Shown here one piece after another: positions 25,467-34,463 of a stretch of 53,439 bases of DNA. The notes under the pieces are model-generated. The model saw nothing but the letters and a program-made list of their open reading frames with translations. It had not been told where the DNA came from and made no database searches. The DNA lies in contig LNEL01000027.1 of the NCBI GenBank assembly GCA_001464935.1, positions 1-53,439 of the forward strand, written 5' to 3'. A program made the translations under genes and the position numbers. The stretch is from Gammaproteobacteria bacterium Ga0077536. Lineage in GTDB: Bacteria; Pseudomonadota; Gammaproteobacteria; Ga0077536. Positions within the stretch are counted from its first letter, which is position 1. Each line of letters opens with the position of its first letter.

Positions 25467-28400
25467 GTGTTCAAGAAGGTTCTGATAGCCAACCGCGGGG
25501 CGATTGCCTGCCGCATTGCGCGCACCCTGCGCCGGATGAATGTCGGCGTGGTAGCCGTCTACACGCGGGCCGATGCCGATTCCCGTCATGTCGGCGAAGC
25601 GGACGAAGCAATCTGCATCGGTGAAGCGCTGGCGGCCGAGAGCTATCTCGACTTCGGGAGGATCATCGAGGCCGCGCGCTGCACCGGCGCCGAGGCCATC
25701 CATCCCGGTTATGGCTTTCTGTCCGAGAATGCGAACTTCGCCGAAGCCTGTGCCGCGGCGGGCATCGTGTTCATCGGGCCGACGCCGTCGCAGTTGCGCG
25801 ATTTCGGGCTCAAGCACACCGCGCGCGCGCTCGCCGAAGCGAGCGGTCTGCCGCTGTTGCCGGGTACGGGCCTGCTCGCCGACGCACAGGCGGCGGTCGA
25901 GGCGGCTGCGGCGATCGGTTATCCGGTGATGCTGAAGAGCACGGCCGGCGGTGGCGGCATCGGCATGCAGCTGTGCCGCGACGAGGCGACGCTCGCGAGC
26001 GCGTTCGAGTCGGTGCAGCGGCTCTCGCGCAGCAACTTCGCCGACAGCGGGCTGTATCTCGAGAAGTTCGTCGAGCGCGCGCGCCACCTCGAGGTGCAAC
26101 TGTTCGGCGACGGACAGGGTGGGGTGCTCGCCCTTGGCGAGCGCGACTGTTCGCTGCAGCGGCGCAACCAGAAAGTCATCGAGGAAACGCCGGCGCCGGG
26201 ACTGAGCGATGACACGCGCCGTGCGCTCGCCGCGCAGGCGGTCGTGCTGGGTCGCTCTGTGCACTACCGATCGGCCGGCACCGTCGAGTTCGTCTACGAC
26301 TGTGATACCGATCGCTTCTATTTCCTCGAGGTCAACACGCGCCTCCAGGTCGAACACGGCGTCACCGAAATGGTGACGGGCGTGGACATCGTCGAGTGGA
26401 TGGTGCGTCTGGCGGCGGGTGCATTGCCGCCGCTCGAGACGCTCGTGCCGGCGTCGCGCGGCCACTCGATCCAGGCGCGCGTCTACGCCGAGGATCCGGC
26501 GAAGAACTTCCAGCCCGCGGCGGGACTGCTGACCGAGGTCGTGCTGCCCGCGGACGCGCGCTGCGATACCTGGGTCGACGCCGGCGTCGAGGTGTCGCCG
26601 TTCTATGATCCGATGCTCGCGAAGATCATCGTGCACGCGCCGACGCGCGCGGCGGCGCTCGACAAGCTCGGCGCGGCGCTCGCAGCGAGCCGTTTCGCCG
26701 GGCTCGAAACCAATCTCGACTATCTGCGCTCGGTTGTCGCCAGCCCCGTGCTGCACGACGGGCGCCAGATCACCGCGACGCTCGCGAGCCACGTGTTCGT
26801 CTCGCGCACGATCGACGTGCTCGCGCCCGGCACCGACACCACCGTGCAGGATCATCCCGGCCGGCTCGGTCACTGGGACGTCGGCGTGCCACCGTCGGGG
26901 CCGATGGACGACTATGCGTGTCGTCTCGCGAATCGGCTGGTCGGCAACACCGACGACGCGGCGGCGCTCGAGATCACCGTCACCGGGCCCACGCTGCGCT
27001 TCAACACGGCGGTCACGATCGCGCTGACCGGCGCGCCGCTGGTGGCCGAGATCGACGGGCAGCCCGTGGCATGGTGGACCGCGCTCGAACTGCCGGCGGG
27101 CAGTGTGCTGAAGCTCGGCGCGGTCAGGGGGGGCGGCGTGCGCGCCTATCTCGCGGTGCGCGGCGGCATCGACGTGCCGCGCTACATGGGCAGTCGCGCG
27201 ACGTTCACGCTGGGGCGCTTCGGTGGTCATGGCGGTCGCGCGCTGCGTCTGGCCGATGTGCTGCACATCGGCGAGGACATCGCCGGCCCGGCGGCGACCA
27301 CCTCGATTGCCGCCACGGCGCCGACGTACACGCAGGAGTGGACTCTGCGCGTGATCTACGGTCCGCACGGGGCGCCCGATTTCTTCCAGCCGGAGGACAT
27401 CGACACGCTGTTCGCGACCGCCTGGGAAGTGCACTACAACTCGAGCCGTACCGGCGTGCGCCTGATCGGTCCGAAGCCGCGCTGGGCACGCGCCGACGGC
27501 GGCGAAGCGGGGCTCCATCCGTCGAACCTGCACGACAACGCGTACGCGATCGGCGCGGTCGACTTCACCGGCGACATGCCCGTGATCCTCGGACCCGACG
27601 GCCCGAGTCTCGGCGGCTTCGTATGTCCGGTCACCGTGGTCGCGGCCGATCGCTGGTGTCTCGGGCAGTTGCGGCCCGGCGACCGCGTCCGCTTCGCGCC
27701 GGTCGACCAGCACACCGCGCGGGCCCTGGCCGACGCGCAGACCGCGGCCATTGCCGCGCTCACGCCGGCCGCGCCAGCGTGGCGGCCGGCGATGCCGGCC
27801 GAGGCGCCGATCGCGCGCTACGCCGCGCCGGATCCGCGCGACGAGATCGTGATCCGGCCCGCCGGTGATGAATACATCCTGATTGAGTTCGGGCCGCTGG
27901 TCCTCGACATTCCGCTGCGCTTCCGCGCACAGGCGCTGTGGCAACGCCTGCACGACAGCGGCCTGCCGGGCATCATCGATCTCACGCCGGGCATCCGATC
28001 GCTGCAGGTGCATTTCAATCCGCGGCAGATCACGCAGGCAAGCCTGTTGCGCGAACTCGAGGCACTGGTCGGCGATCTGCAGCGCGCGACGCTCGATGAA
28101 GTGCCCTCGCGCATCGTGCACCTGCCGCTTGCGTGGGACGATCCGTCGACGCAACTCGCGATCGACAAGTACATGCAATCGGTACGGCCCGATGCCCCGT
28201 GGTGCCCCAGCAATATCGAGTTCATCCGCCGCATCAACGGGCTGGCCGACGAGCAGGCCGTGCGCGACATCGTCTACGGCGCGTCCTATCTCGTGATGGG
28301 GCTCGGCGACGTGTATCTCGGCGCGCCGGTGGCCACCCCGCTCGATCCCCGCCATCGGCTGGTGACGACGAAGTACAACCCGGCGCGCACGTGGACACCC

Positions 28401-29051
28401 GAGAACGCGGTGGGCATCGGAGGCTCTTACCTGTGCATCTATGGCATGGAAGGGCCGGGCGGTTACCAGTTCGTCGGCCGCACGCTCCAGATGTGGAACC
28501 GCTATCGCCAGACCGACGCCTTCACCCGACCGTGGCTGCTGCGCTTCTTCGACCAGATTCGCTTCTTTCCGGTCAGCCCCGAGGAGCTGGTGCAGATCCG
28601 CGAGGATTTCCCGCGTGGCCGCTATCCGCTGCGGATCGAGGACACGACGTTCAGCCTGTCGCGCTACGAAGCGTTTCTGGCCGAACACCGGACCTCGATC
28701 GCGGACTTCAAGGCCGGACAGCAGGCGGCGTTCGAGGCGGAGCGCGCGCGCTGGGCCGCGGCGGGACAGGACCTGGTGATCGACGACGGTCATGCACTGG
28801 CGTCCGATGCCGACGAGTCGGCGCTCGCCGACGGCGAACGGGGCGCGAGCACGCACGTGCACGGCAGCGTGTGGCAGGTGCTCGTCGAACCCGGCCAACG
28901 CGTCGCGGCCGGTGACACGCTGCTCGTCGTCGAATCGATGAAGATGGAGATAGCCGTCGTCGCCGAGCACGCCGGCACGGTGACACGCGTGTTGTGTAAA
29001 CCCGGCCTGCACGTCGCCCCGGGCCAGACGCTGCTCGTGCTCGGCGACTGA
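25467..29051 (+). CDS. guanidine carboxylase (urea carboxylase family, biotin-dependent)
   Basis: A 1194-residue single-chain enzyme. Residues 1-450 are biotin carboxylase ([19 protein letters not shown], the Gly-rich [24 protein letters not shown]). The carboxyltransferase part (about 455-1060) contains both halves of the allophanate-hydrolase-like fold. A BCCP domain ends the chain with biotin Lys1159 in ESMKMEI. It uses ATP and bicarbonate to carboxylate guanidine to carboxyguanidine. Urea and guanidine carboxylases look alike; guanidine is chosen because of the riboswitch and the DUF1989 pair, and urea could be a minor substrate. It starts with GTG at 25467 and follows a 76-base gap with no obvious promoter. 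Confidence 0.88.
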   Translation: MFKKVLIANRGAIACRIARTLRRMNVGVVAVYTRADADSRHVGEADEAICIGEALAAESYLDFGRIIEAARCTGAEAIHPGYGFLSENANFAEACAAAGIVFIGPTPSQLRDFGLKHTARALAEASGLPLLPGTGLLADAQAAVEAAAAIGYPVMLKSTAGGGGIGMQLCRDEATLASAFESVQRLSRSNFADSGLYLEKFVERARHLEVQLFGDGQGGVLALGERDCSLQRRNQKVIEETPAPGLSDDTRRALAAQAVVLGRSVHYRSAGTVEFVYDCDTDRFYFLEVNTRLQVEHGVTEMVTGVDIVEWMVRLAAGALPPLETLVPASRGHSIQARVYAEDPAKNFQPAAGLLTEVVLPADARCDTWVDAGVEVSPFYDPMLAKIIVHAPTRAAALDKLGAALAASRFAGLETNLDYLRSVVASPVLHDGRQITATLASHVFVSRTIDVLAPGTDTTVQDHPGRLGHWDVGVPPSGPMDDYACRLANRLVGNTDDAAALEITVTGPTLRFNTAVTIALTGAPLVAEIDGQPVAWWTALELPAGSVLKLGAVRGGGVRAYLAVRGGIDVPRYMGSRATFTLGRFGGHGGRALRLADVLHIGEDIAGPAATTSIAATAPTYTQEWTLRVIYGPHGAPDFFQPEDIDTLFATAWEVHYNSSRTGVRLIGPKPRWARADGGEAGLHPSNLHDNAYAIGAVDFTGDMPVILGPDGPSLGGFVCPVTVVAADRWCLGQLRPGDRVRFAPVDQHTARALADAQTAAIAALTPAAPAWRPAMPAEAPIARYAAPDPRDEIVIRPAGDEYILIEFGPLVLDIPLRFRAQALWQRLHDSGLPGIIDLTPGIRSLQVHFNPRQITQASLLRELEALVGDLQRATLDEVPSRIVHLPLAWDDPSTQLAIDKYMQSVRPDAPWCPSNIEFIRRINGLADEQAVRDIVYGASYLVMGLGDVYLGAPVATPLDPRHRLVTTKYNPARTWTPENAVGIGGSYLCIYGMEGPGGYQFVGRTLQMWNRYRQTDAFTRPWLLRFFDQIRFFPVSPEELVQIREDFPRGRYPLRIEDTTFSLSRYEAFLAEHRTSIADFKAGQQAAFEAERARWAAAGQDLVIDDGHALASDADESALADGERGASTHVHGSVWQVLVEPGQRVAAGDTLLVVESMKMEIAVVAEHAGTVTRVLCKPGLHVAPGQTLLVLGD

Positions 29052-29075
29052 TCCCGGTCTGACAGGAGAGTGTTC

Positions 29076-30851
29076 ATGAGGGACATGTCGATTGCCGGCC
29101 TGCTCGAGGCCTATACCGCCCGCACCCTGACACCGCGCGCCCTGCTCGCGGCGTTGCGGCCACGACTCGAGGCGACCCGCGAGCATCGGGCGTGGATTCA
29201 TCTGCTCGATGACGCCGCGCTCAAGCCCTACCTCGCCGCGCTTGAAGGCAGATCCCCGGCAGATCTGCCGCTGTTCGGCATTCCGTTCGCGATCAAGGAC
29301 AACATCGATCTCGCGGGAGTGCCGACGACGGCGGCGTGCCCGGCGTTTGCGTACACGCCTGCGACGTCGGCGAGCGTCGTCGCACGCCTGCTGGCGGCCG
29401 GCGCGATCCCGGTCGGCAAGACCAATCTCGATCAGTTCGCGACCGGGCTGGTCGGCACGCGCTCGCCGTACGGGATCACGCGCAATGCGTTCGATGCCGA
29501 TTACGTGTCAGGCGGATCGAGCGCCGGCTCGGCGGTGGCGGTGGCGCTCGGTCTGGTGTCGTTCTCGCTGGGGACTGACACGGCCGGCTCCGGACGTGTG
29601 CCGGCGGCATTCAACAATCTGCTCGGCGTGAAGCCGACGCGCGGGCTGCTGAGCGCGCGTGGCGTCGTGCCGGCGTGCCAGAGCCTCGACTGCGTGTCGG
29701 TCTTCGCACTGGACGCGGCCGACGCACAGCGCGTGATGGCGGTCGCCGTCGACTTCGATGCGGACGACCCGTATGCACGCGAGGCGCGCCCGGCCGCGCC
29801 ACCGCGCGCCGATCTCGTCGTCGGCGTGCCGGCGACACTGGAAACGGCCGGCGACATCGAAACGCAGCGCGCGTTCGATCGCGCGGTGGGTGCGCTCGAA
29901 GCGCAGGGCGCGCAGATTCGCAAGATCGACCTGGCACCGATGCTCGCCGCCGCGCGGCTGCTGTACGAGGGGCCGTGGGTCGCCGAGCGCTATGCGGCGA
30001 TCCGGCAGTTCATCGACACCCAGCCGTCGGCCCTGCATCCGGTGACGCGCGCGATCATCGAACCGGCGGCCGGCCGCAGCGCTGCCGACTGCTTCGATGC
30101 GCTGCATCGCCTGCAGGCGCTCAAGCGCGACGCCGATCGGGTGCTGGCGGCGGTCGACTGCATCATGACGCCGACGGCACCGACGATATTCCGAATCGAC
30201 GACGAGCAGCGCGAACCGATCGCACGCAACTCGATGCTCGGGCATTACACCAACTTCATGAACCTGCTCGACTATGCAGCCGTTGCCGTGCCGGCCGGGT
30301 TCGCCGCGGGCGGGCTGCCGTACGGCGTGACGCTGTTCGGGCCGGCATTCAGCGACGAGGCGTTGCTCGCGTATGCCGATCGCCTGCATCGTGCGCTCGA
30401 CATCCCCGTCGGCATGACTTCACGGCTGCCGGCGCCGCTCGCGCCGCGCGCCGTGACGGATGCAATCAGGATGGTGGTGTGTGGCGCGCACATGTCGGGT
30501 CTGCCGCTGAATCACCAGTTGACCGAGCGCGGCGGCAGTCTTGTCGAGGCCACGACGACCGCGCCGTGTTACCGGCTTTATGCACTGCCGGGTGGTCCGC
30601 CGTGGCGGCCGGGCCTCGTGCGTGTCGCGGCCGACGGCGCGCCGATCGCGGTGGAAGTCTGGTCGCTGCCGCTGGCCGCGGTCGGCAGCTTTCTCGCCGG
30701 CATCCCGGCTCCGCTCGCGATAGGCAGCGTGCTGCTGGCCGACGGCTCGACCGAGAAGGGATTCGTGTGCGAGGCGATCGGCATCGACGGGGCGCAGGAC
30801 GTCACCGCGCACGGCGGCTGGCGGGCCGCGCTGGCGGCGCGCCCGGCCTGA
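29076..30851 (+). CDS. atzF: allophanate hydrolase (AtzF type)
   Basis: A 591-residue enzyme that breaks allophanate into ammonia and carbon dioxide, the last step of guanidine breakdown. Residues 1 to about 450 are an amidase-signature domain with triad Lys74 (FAIKDNID), Ser148 (SGGSSAGS) and nucleophile Ser172 (TDTAGSGR). The spacings of 74 and 24 residues equal those of the AtzF triad. A C-terminal AtzF-type domain (about 460-591) follows. The ATG at 29076 has GGAG seven bases upstream and is preferred over an in-frame GTG at 29070. It is the last gene of the operon, 24 bases after the carboxylase stop. Confidence 0.92.
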   Translation: MRDMSIAGLLEAYTARTLTPRALLAALRPRLEATREHRAWIHLLDDAALKPYLAALEGRSPADLPLFGIPFAIKDNIDLAGVPTTAACPAFAYTPATSASVVARLLAAGAIPVGKTNLDQFATGLVGTRSPYGITRNAFDADYVSGGSSAGSAVAVALGLVSFSLGTDTAGSGRVPAAFNNLLGVKPTRGLLSARGVVPACQSLDCVSVFALDAADAQRVMAVAVDFDADDPYAREARPAAPPRADLVVGVPATLETAGDIETQRAFDRAVGALEAQGAQIRKIDLAPMLAAARLLYEGPWVAERYAAIRQFIDTQPSALHPVTRAIIEPAAGRSAADCFDALHRLQALKRDADRVLAAVDCIMTPTAPTIFRIDDEQREPIARNSMLGHYTNFMNLLDYAAVAVPAGFAAGGLPYGVTLFGPAFSDEALLAYADRLHRALDIPVGMTSRLPAPLAPRAVTDAIRMVVCGAHMSGLPLNHQLTERGGSLVEATTTAPCYRLYALPGGPPWRPGLVRVAADGAPIAVEVWSLPLAAVGSFLAGIPAPLAIGSVLLADGSTEKGFVCEAIGIDGAQDVTAHGGWRAALAARPA

Positions 30852-30879
30852 GGCCGCCCGTCGTCCGTGACCCGGCGCG

Positions 30880-31872
30880 TTACGCCGCGCGCCGTCGCCA
30901 CCAGACGGCAGTCACGGCCAACGCGCTGGCGAGCAGCGGCAACGTTGCCGGCACGGGAATGGGTGCGACGGTTGCGGTCACCGCGTCTGCAATCAGACGG
31001 TGCACGGCGCTCGTCGGATGCAGGCCGTCCCAGAAGAAGTATTCGTCAGGATTGCTGCAGCCCTGTCCCGCATTCTCGAAATGGCAGGGCGCGGTGACGT
31101 TGGTGAAGCCGAAGTCGGCGGGATGATCGAGCACCGTGGTGATCAGGGCGTAGATGTCGAGCGTCATGATGTCGAGCGTCGGTGATGCATCCAGCGCGGC
31201 GAGCAGGCCGGCAAGCCCGCTGTTGTAGCCCTGGACGAGCGCGTGCACGCCTGTCTGCGCATCCTGCCCCTGGGCGATCACGGCAGGAGTGCGACTCAGA
31301 TCGGGCATGTTCGGGACCAGGAACTGACGCGCGCCGGCGCCCGCCAGCGTGCCCAGCATCTCGCCGATATTGCCGAGGCTGTCGGCCATGATGGTCTGCG
31401 CCGCGGCGGTGCTGCCCGAGACAGCCGCATCGCGCGCATCGTTGCCGGCGCCCCACACCACGTACAGTGCATCGGCCGGCAACTGCGGCACGAAGTTCAG
31501 CAGAGTGTCGACCTGCGTCTGCAAGGTCGGGATGCCGTCCGGCGTCACACCTGTCAGCGGGCCGCTGCGCGCGCCGCCGAACGCGAAGTTCGTGCCGAAG
31601 GCGAGCGAGGGCGCGATCGGCGCGACGCTGACGCGCGGCCCGAGCAGATCGACCCACACCGGGCCGTTGGACAGGCGCTGGGAGCTGTAGGCCCGATCGG
31701 GGATCAGATCGGTATACGGGACGGTTTCGATTTCACCGAAGGTGGCGCGGAACACGTTGCCGTTGTCCGACAGGCTGTCGCCGAACACGAACACGCCGCT
31801 GTACGCGGCATGGGCCGCGCTGCCGAACAGACTGGCGCAGAGCACAGCCGCACAAATCCCGAGTCGCTGCAT
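30880..31872 (-). CDS. secreted GDSL/SGNH-family hydrolase with PEP-CTERM sorting signal
   Basis: A 330-residue secreted esterase/lipase-like protein. The signal peptide covers about 23 residues (ending SAAHAA). The GDSL block FVFGDSLSDNGN supplies nucleophile Ser33, the oxyanion Asn lies in VWGAGNDARD, and DGLHPTSAVH near the end supplies Asp and His. The last 26 residues form a PEP-CTERM tail: VPATLP, a hydrophobic helix, then WWRRRAA. Such tails are cut by exosortase, linked to exopolysaccharide export; no exosortase gene is in the window. The ATG at 31872 has AAGGGG five bases upstream and is preferred over one at 31887. It converges with the guanidine operon. Confidence 0.85.
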   Translation of the reverse strand: MQRLGICAAVLCASLFGSAAHAAYSGVFVFGDSLSDNGNVFRATFGEIETVPYTDLIPDRAYSSQRLSNGPVWVDLLGPRVSVAPIAPSLAFGTNFAFGGARSGPLTGVTPDGIPTLQTQVDTLLNFVPQLPADALYVVWGAGNDARDAAVSGSTAAAQTIMADSLGNIGEMLGTLAGAGARQFLVPNMPDLSRTPAVIAQGQDAQTGVHALVQGYNSGLAGLLAALDASPTLDIMTLDIYALITTVLDHPADFGFTNVTAPCHFENAGQGCSNPDEYFFWDGLHPTSAVHRLIADAVTATVAPIPVPATLPLLASALAVTAVWWRRRAA

Positions 31873-31991
31873 GATGACCCCTTCCATTCGGATGGTTGTC
31901 GACGGATGGCGGCAGCCGGCGCTGCCCGTGTGCGCCAGCCTAAAGAGTCTGGCGTCGCGCCGCTACCATTCCCGGCCAGCCCGGCGCAGGC

Positions 31992-32762
31992 TCAGCGCAG
32001 CGGCGCACCGTCCCTGAACATCAGCAGTTCGCCGGGCGCTATCGGCGTCCAGGTTTCGTTGTCGGTCAACGGCACGGTCGCAATCACGGCGACGCGATCC
32101 TCAGGCGTCGTCACTTCGCTGAAGTCCACGCTGTAGTCCTCGTCGACGAGGTGCGCGGTGGCGAACGGCGCCTCGCGGATGAGATAGGCGAGCCGCGTCG
32201 CGCAGCGCGCGAACAGCAGGTCGCCGTTCGACAGCAGGAAGTTGAACGTGCCGTCAGCGCCGATCCGCCCGCCGATGTCGGCGATGGCGTCGTACAGGGC
32301 GTGCTCGTCCGGCGGCCCGTCCGGGAAGCACTGGCGCAGATGCTCGAGCATCAGGCAGAACGCGCGCTCGCTGTCGGTGCCGCCGACGGGCCGATAGCGG
32401 CTGTCGGGCCGCATGGCCGGCAGCGTGCCGACCGTGCCGTTGTGCGCGAAGCTCCAGTAGCGGCCCCACATCTCGCGCATGAACGGATGGGTGTTCTCGA
32501 GCGCGATGCCGCCGACGGTGGCCATGCGGATATGCGCGATGACGTTCGTCGAGCGGATCGGGTACTCGCGGACCAGCGTCGCCACCGGGGACTCGGCCGC
32601 CGGCTTCGTGTCGAGATACACCCGGCAGCCCGGGCCTTCGTAGAACGCGATGCCCCAGCCGTCGCGATGTTCGTCGGTCCGTCCGCCGCGCTGGTGAAAG
32701 CCGGCGAACGAGAAGCAGATGTCCGTGGGGACGTTGCAGTTCATGCCGAGCAGCTGACACAT
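31992..32762 (-). CDS. class II glutamine amidotransferase (YafJ/EgtC-like)
   Basis: A 256-residue Ntn-hydrolase with catalytic Cys2 exposed by Met removal (MCQLLGMN). It shows HRDGWGIAFY, IAHIRMATVGG and FAHNGTVG, matching glutamine-binding loops of class II amidotransferases. No synthase domain follows, as is usual for YafJ. It may act as a stand-alone glutaminase or gamma-glutamyl amidohydrolase; the partner is unknown. It is 104 bases upstream, in transcription order, of the GDSL gene on the same strand. Confidence 0.88.
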   Translation of the reverse strand: MCQLLGMNCNVPTDICFSFAGFHQRGGRTDEHRDGWGIAFYEGPGCRVYLDTKPAAESPVATLVREYPIRSTNVIAHIRMATVGGIALENTHPFMREMWGRYWSFAHNGTVGTLPAMRPDSRYRPVGGTDSERAFCLMLEHLRQCFPDGPPDEHALYDAIADIGGRIGADGTFNFLLSNGDLLFARCATRLAYLIREAPFATAHLVDEDYSVDFSEVTTPEDRVAVIATVPLTDNETWTPIAPGELLMFRDGAPLR

Positions 32763-33276
32763 GCGGGCAGTCTAGAGTGAGGCCTGTGACGCGGCTACAC
32801 CGTGGGTGTCGCGGTGACGCGTGCGCCGGCGGCGACGGCGGAGGAAGACGGGCTGCGCCCGGCCACCGAGAACACCGAGATAGTGGGTTTGAGTGGGTGT
32901 GCCGCCGGGACGGCAGCGGTGACGCTGGCGCCTGCCTCGTGGAGTTTCCTTCCGGCCTCTGGCTCCCCTGTGTTCCCGGTGGCCTGCTGAAATTGACCGC
33001 GCCCCACCCCGGAAAACATGGAGGAGTACCGGTTCGAGCCGGGCGGCTGACGCCCGCCCGAGCGTGGGCACCGCCCGAGGCAGCTCGGCAATCACATTGC
33101 CGCAGCCGGCGGTTCGTCAGACTGTGTTTTCGTGCCTTTCTCCATGTGTTCCATGCGTGCGTCGCTGAATTTTCCAGCGCATCCGGCTCACTGAAGCTTG
33201 CGGCGACGGGTTCTTCGATGTCGCAATAGCGCTCGCACCCGGGCGCTCGCCCGGTCACGACACACAGGAGGCGGCC
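32763..33276. other. intergenic region with a decayed inverted repeat
   Basis: A 514-base gap between divergent genes (the amidotransferase and mscS). It contains the degenerate inverted repeat at 32861-32984. In the rest no gene, tRNA or strong promoter was recognised. A good ribosome site (AGGAGG) lies just before the mscS ATG. Confidence 0.55.
32861..32984. repeat. degenerate copy of the CCACCGAGAACACCGAG inverted repeat
   Basis: GGCCACCGAGAACACCGAG starts at 32861, and its inverted partner (CTGTGTTCCCGGTGGCC) ends at 32984. About 15 of 17 bases match between arms. The arms resemble those of the intact element at 16201-16346, and the spacing (~90 bases) is similar. This looks like an older copy of the same family. 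Confidence 0.65.
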
Positions 33277-34110
33277 ATGCCCGAGCAATTGGACCAGCAG
33301 CTGGATACCCTGAACCGGATCTCCGCGCTGATCGTCGATTTCTTCGTGAACTATTCGTTCCAGGTGATCGGCGCCGTGCTGATCATGGCCGCCGGATTTC
33401 TCGTGGCGCGGGCCGTGTCGCGCGCGCTGCTGCGCGCGCAGGAGCGGCGCCAGGTCGACGTGACGCTGCGGCAGTTCATCGCGAGCACCGTGCGCGTGCT
33501 GATCATCGCGCTGTTCGCCGTGGTCGCGCTCGCCAAGCTCGGGATCAGCATCGCGCCGCTCGTCGCGGCCGTGGGCGGGGTGGCGCTCGGCGCCGGCGTC
33601 GCCTTGCAGGGGCCCGTGTCGAATTACGGGGCGGGGTTGTCGATCATCCTGACGCGGATGTTCAAGGTCGGCGACACGATCGAGGTGCTGAACTGCGCCG
33701 GGGTCGTCAGCGAGATTTCGTTGGCTACCACGCGGCTCAAGGCGGAGGACGGTGAGGACATCATCATCCCGAACAAGCAGATCGTCGGCGAGGTGCACCG
33801 GAATTCGTATGGCAGCCGCATCGTCGAAGGGCGCATCGGCGTGGCGTATTCGGCCGATCCCCGGCGGGCCGCCGAGCTGATCAGGCATCAACTGCAGACC
33901 ATCGCGCAGGTTGCCGCGACGCCGGCGCCGCAGGTCGGCATCGAAGCCTTCCAGGAAACCGCGATCGCGCTGAGCTACCGGTACTGGGTGCCGAGCGGGG
34001 TGTATTTCGAGACGCGGCATACGGTCAACGAAGCCATCTTCTCGGCCCTGACGGCCGCCGGCGTCGACATCCTGCCGCAACGTGAAGTGCACCTGGTGCA
34101 GGCGGGCTGA
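33277..34110 (+). CDS. mscS: small-conductance mechanosensitive channel, MscS family
   Basis: A 277-residue inner-membrane channel that releases solutes on osmotic downshock. Three N-terminal membrane segments are followed by the pore-lining helix and beta domain: ALGAGVALQGPVSNYGAGLSIILTRMFKVGD, GVVSEISLATTRL and IIIPNKQIVG. The length and C-terminal alpha/beta domain are those of E. coli MscS. It stands alone on the plus strand with its own ribosome site. A much larger MscK-type channel lies at 39986, so the strain has at least two MscS-family channels. Confidence 0.92.
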   Translation: MPEQLDQQLDTLNRISALIVDFFVNYSFQVIGAVLIMAAGFLVARAVSRALLRAQERRQVDVTLRQFIASTVRVLIIALFAVVALAKLGISIAPLVAAVGGVALGAGVALQGPVSNYGAGLSIILTRMFKVGDTIEVLNCAGVVSEISLATTRLKAEDGEDIIIPNKQIVGEVHRNSYGSRIVEGRIGVAYSADPRRAAELIRHQLQTIAQVAATPAPQVGIEAFQETAIALSYRYWVPSGVYFETRHTVNEAIFSALTAAGVDILPQREVHLVQAG

Positions 34111-34319
34111 GCCGGCCCGCGAACGCGCCGCGGCGGGGCGTCGCGCAGACGATCGCGCCTGCCCCCAGACCCTTTCTTCACACCGATGCGCGTTTCTGGT
34201 GCGTCCGTTGAGGGCGCGCACCATCACGGCGCGCAGATCGGCGTGCAGTCTCCATCATCCCCTTGCCCCAAACCCCTGCTGCCGGACTAAACCGCTGAGT
34301 GTTTTAGGGTTTCCGTGCG
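34111..34319. other. upstream region of amtB
   Basis: No gene is seen between mscS and the sigma-54 promoter. A perfect 7-bp palindrome (TGGTGCG at 34197-34203, CGCACCA at 34217-34223, 13-base spacing) lies about 100 bases upstream of the promoter, the usual distance for an activator site. Its half-sites are in the opposite order to the NtrC consensus, so its role is open. Confidence 0.45.
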
Positions 34320-34335
34320 TGGCACGGTTGCTGCT
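34320..34335 (+). promoter_or_regulatory. sigma-54 (RpoN) promoter of amtB
   Basis: TGGCACGGTTGCTGCT has a perfect -24 box (TGGCACG) and a -12 box CTGCT with the exact GG-N10-GC spacing (GG 34321-34322, GC 34333-34334). The expected start near 34346 leaves a leader of about 118 bases before the ATG at 34464. Control of ammonium transporters by sigma-54 and NtrC is well known. Confidence 0.8.
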
Positions 34336-34463
34336 TTGACACAGTGCAACGCTGCGCCGGGTCCACCCTCATGAACCCGGAGCGGGCGAAAAAACGACAG
34401 GGGGACCTCGCGGCCTCCGACTCGAGCCAACCCGCGCTTATCTACGACTGAAGGAGACGGCGA

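Noticed and set aside
25332..29201. Very long open frame on the minus strand opposite the guanidine carboxylase
   Set aside because: Its translation is rich in Arg, His and Gln with no domain; the plus strand has a complete carboxylase. It is a codon-bias shadow in GC-rich DNA.
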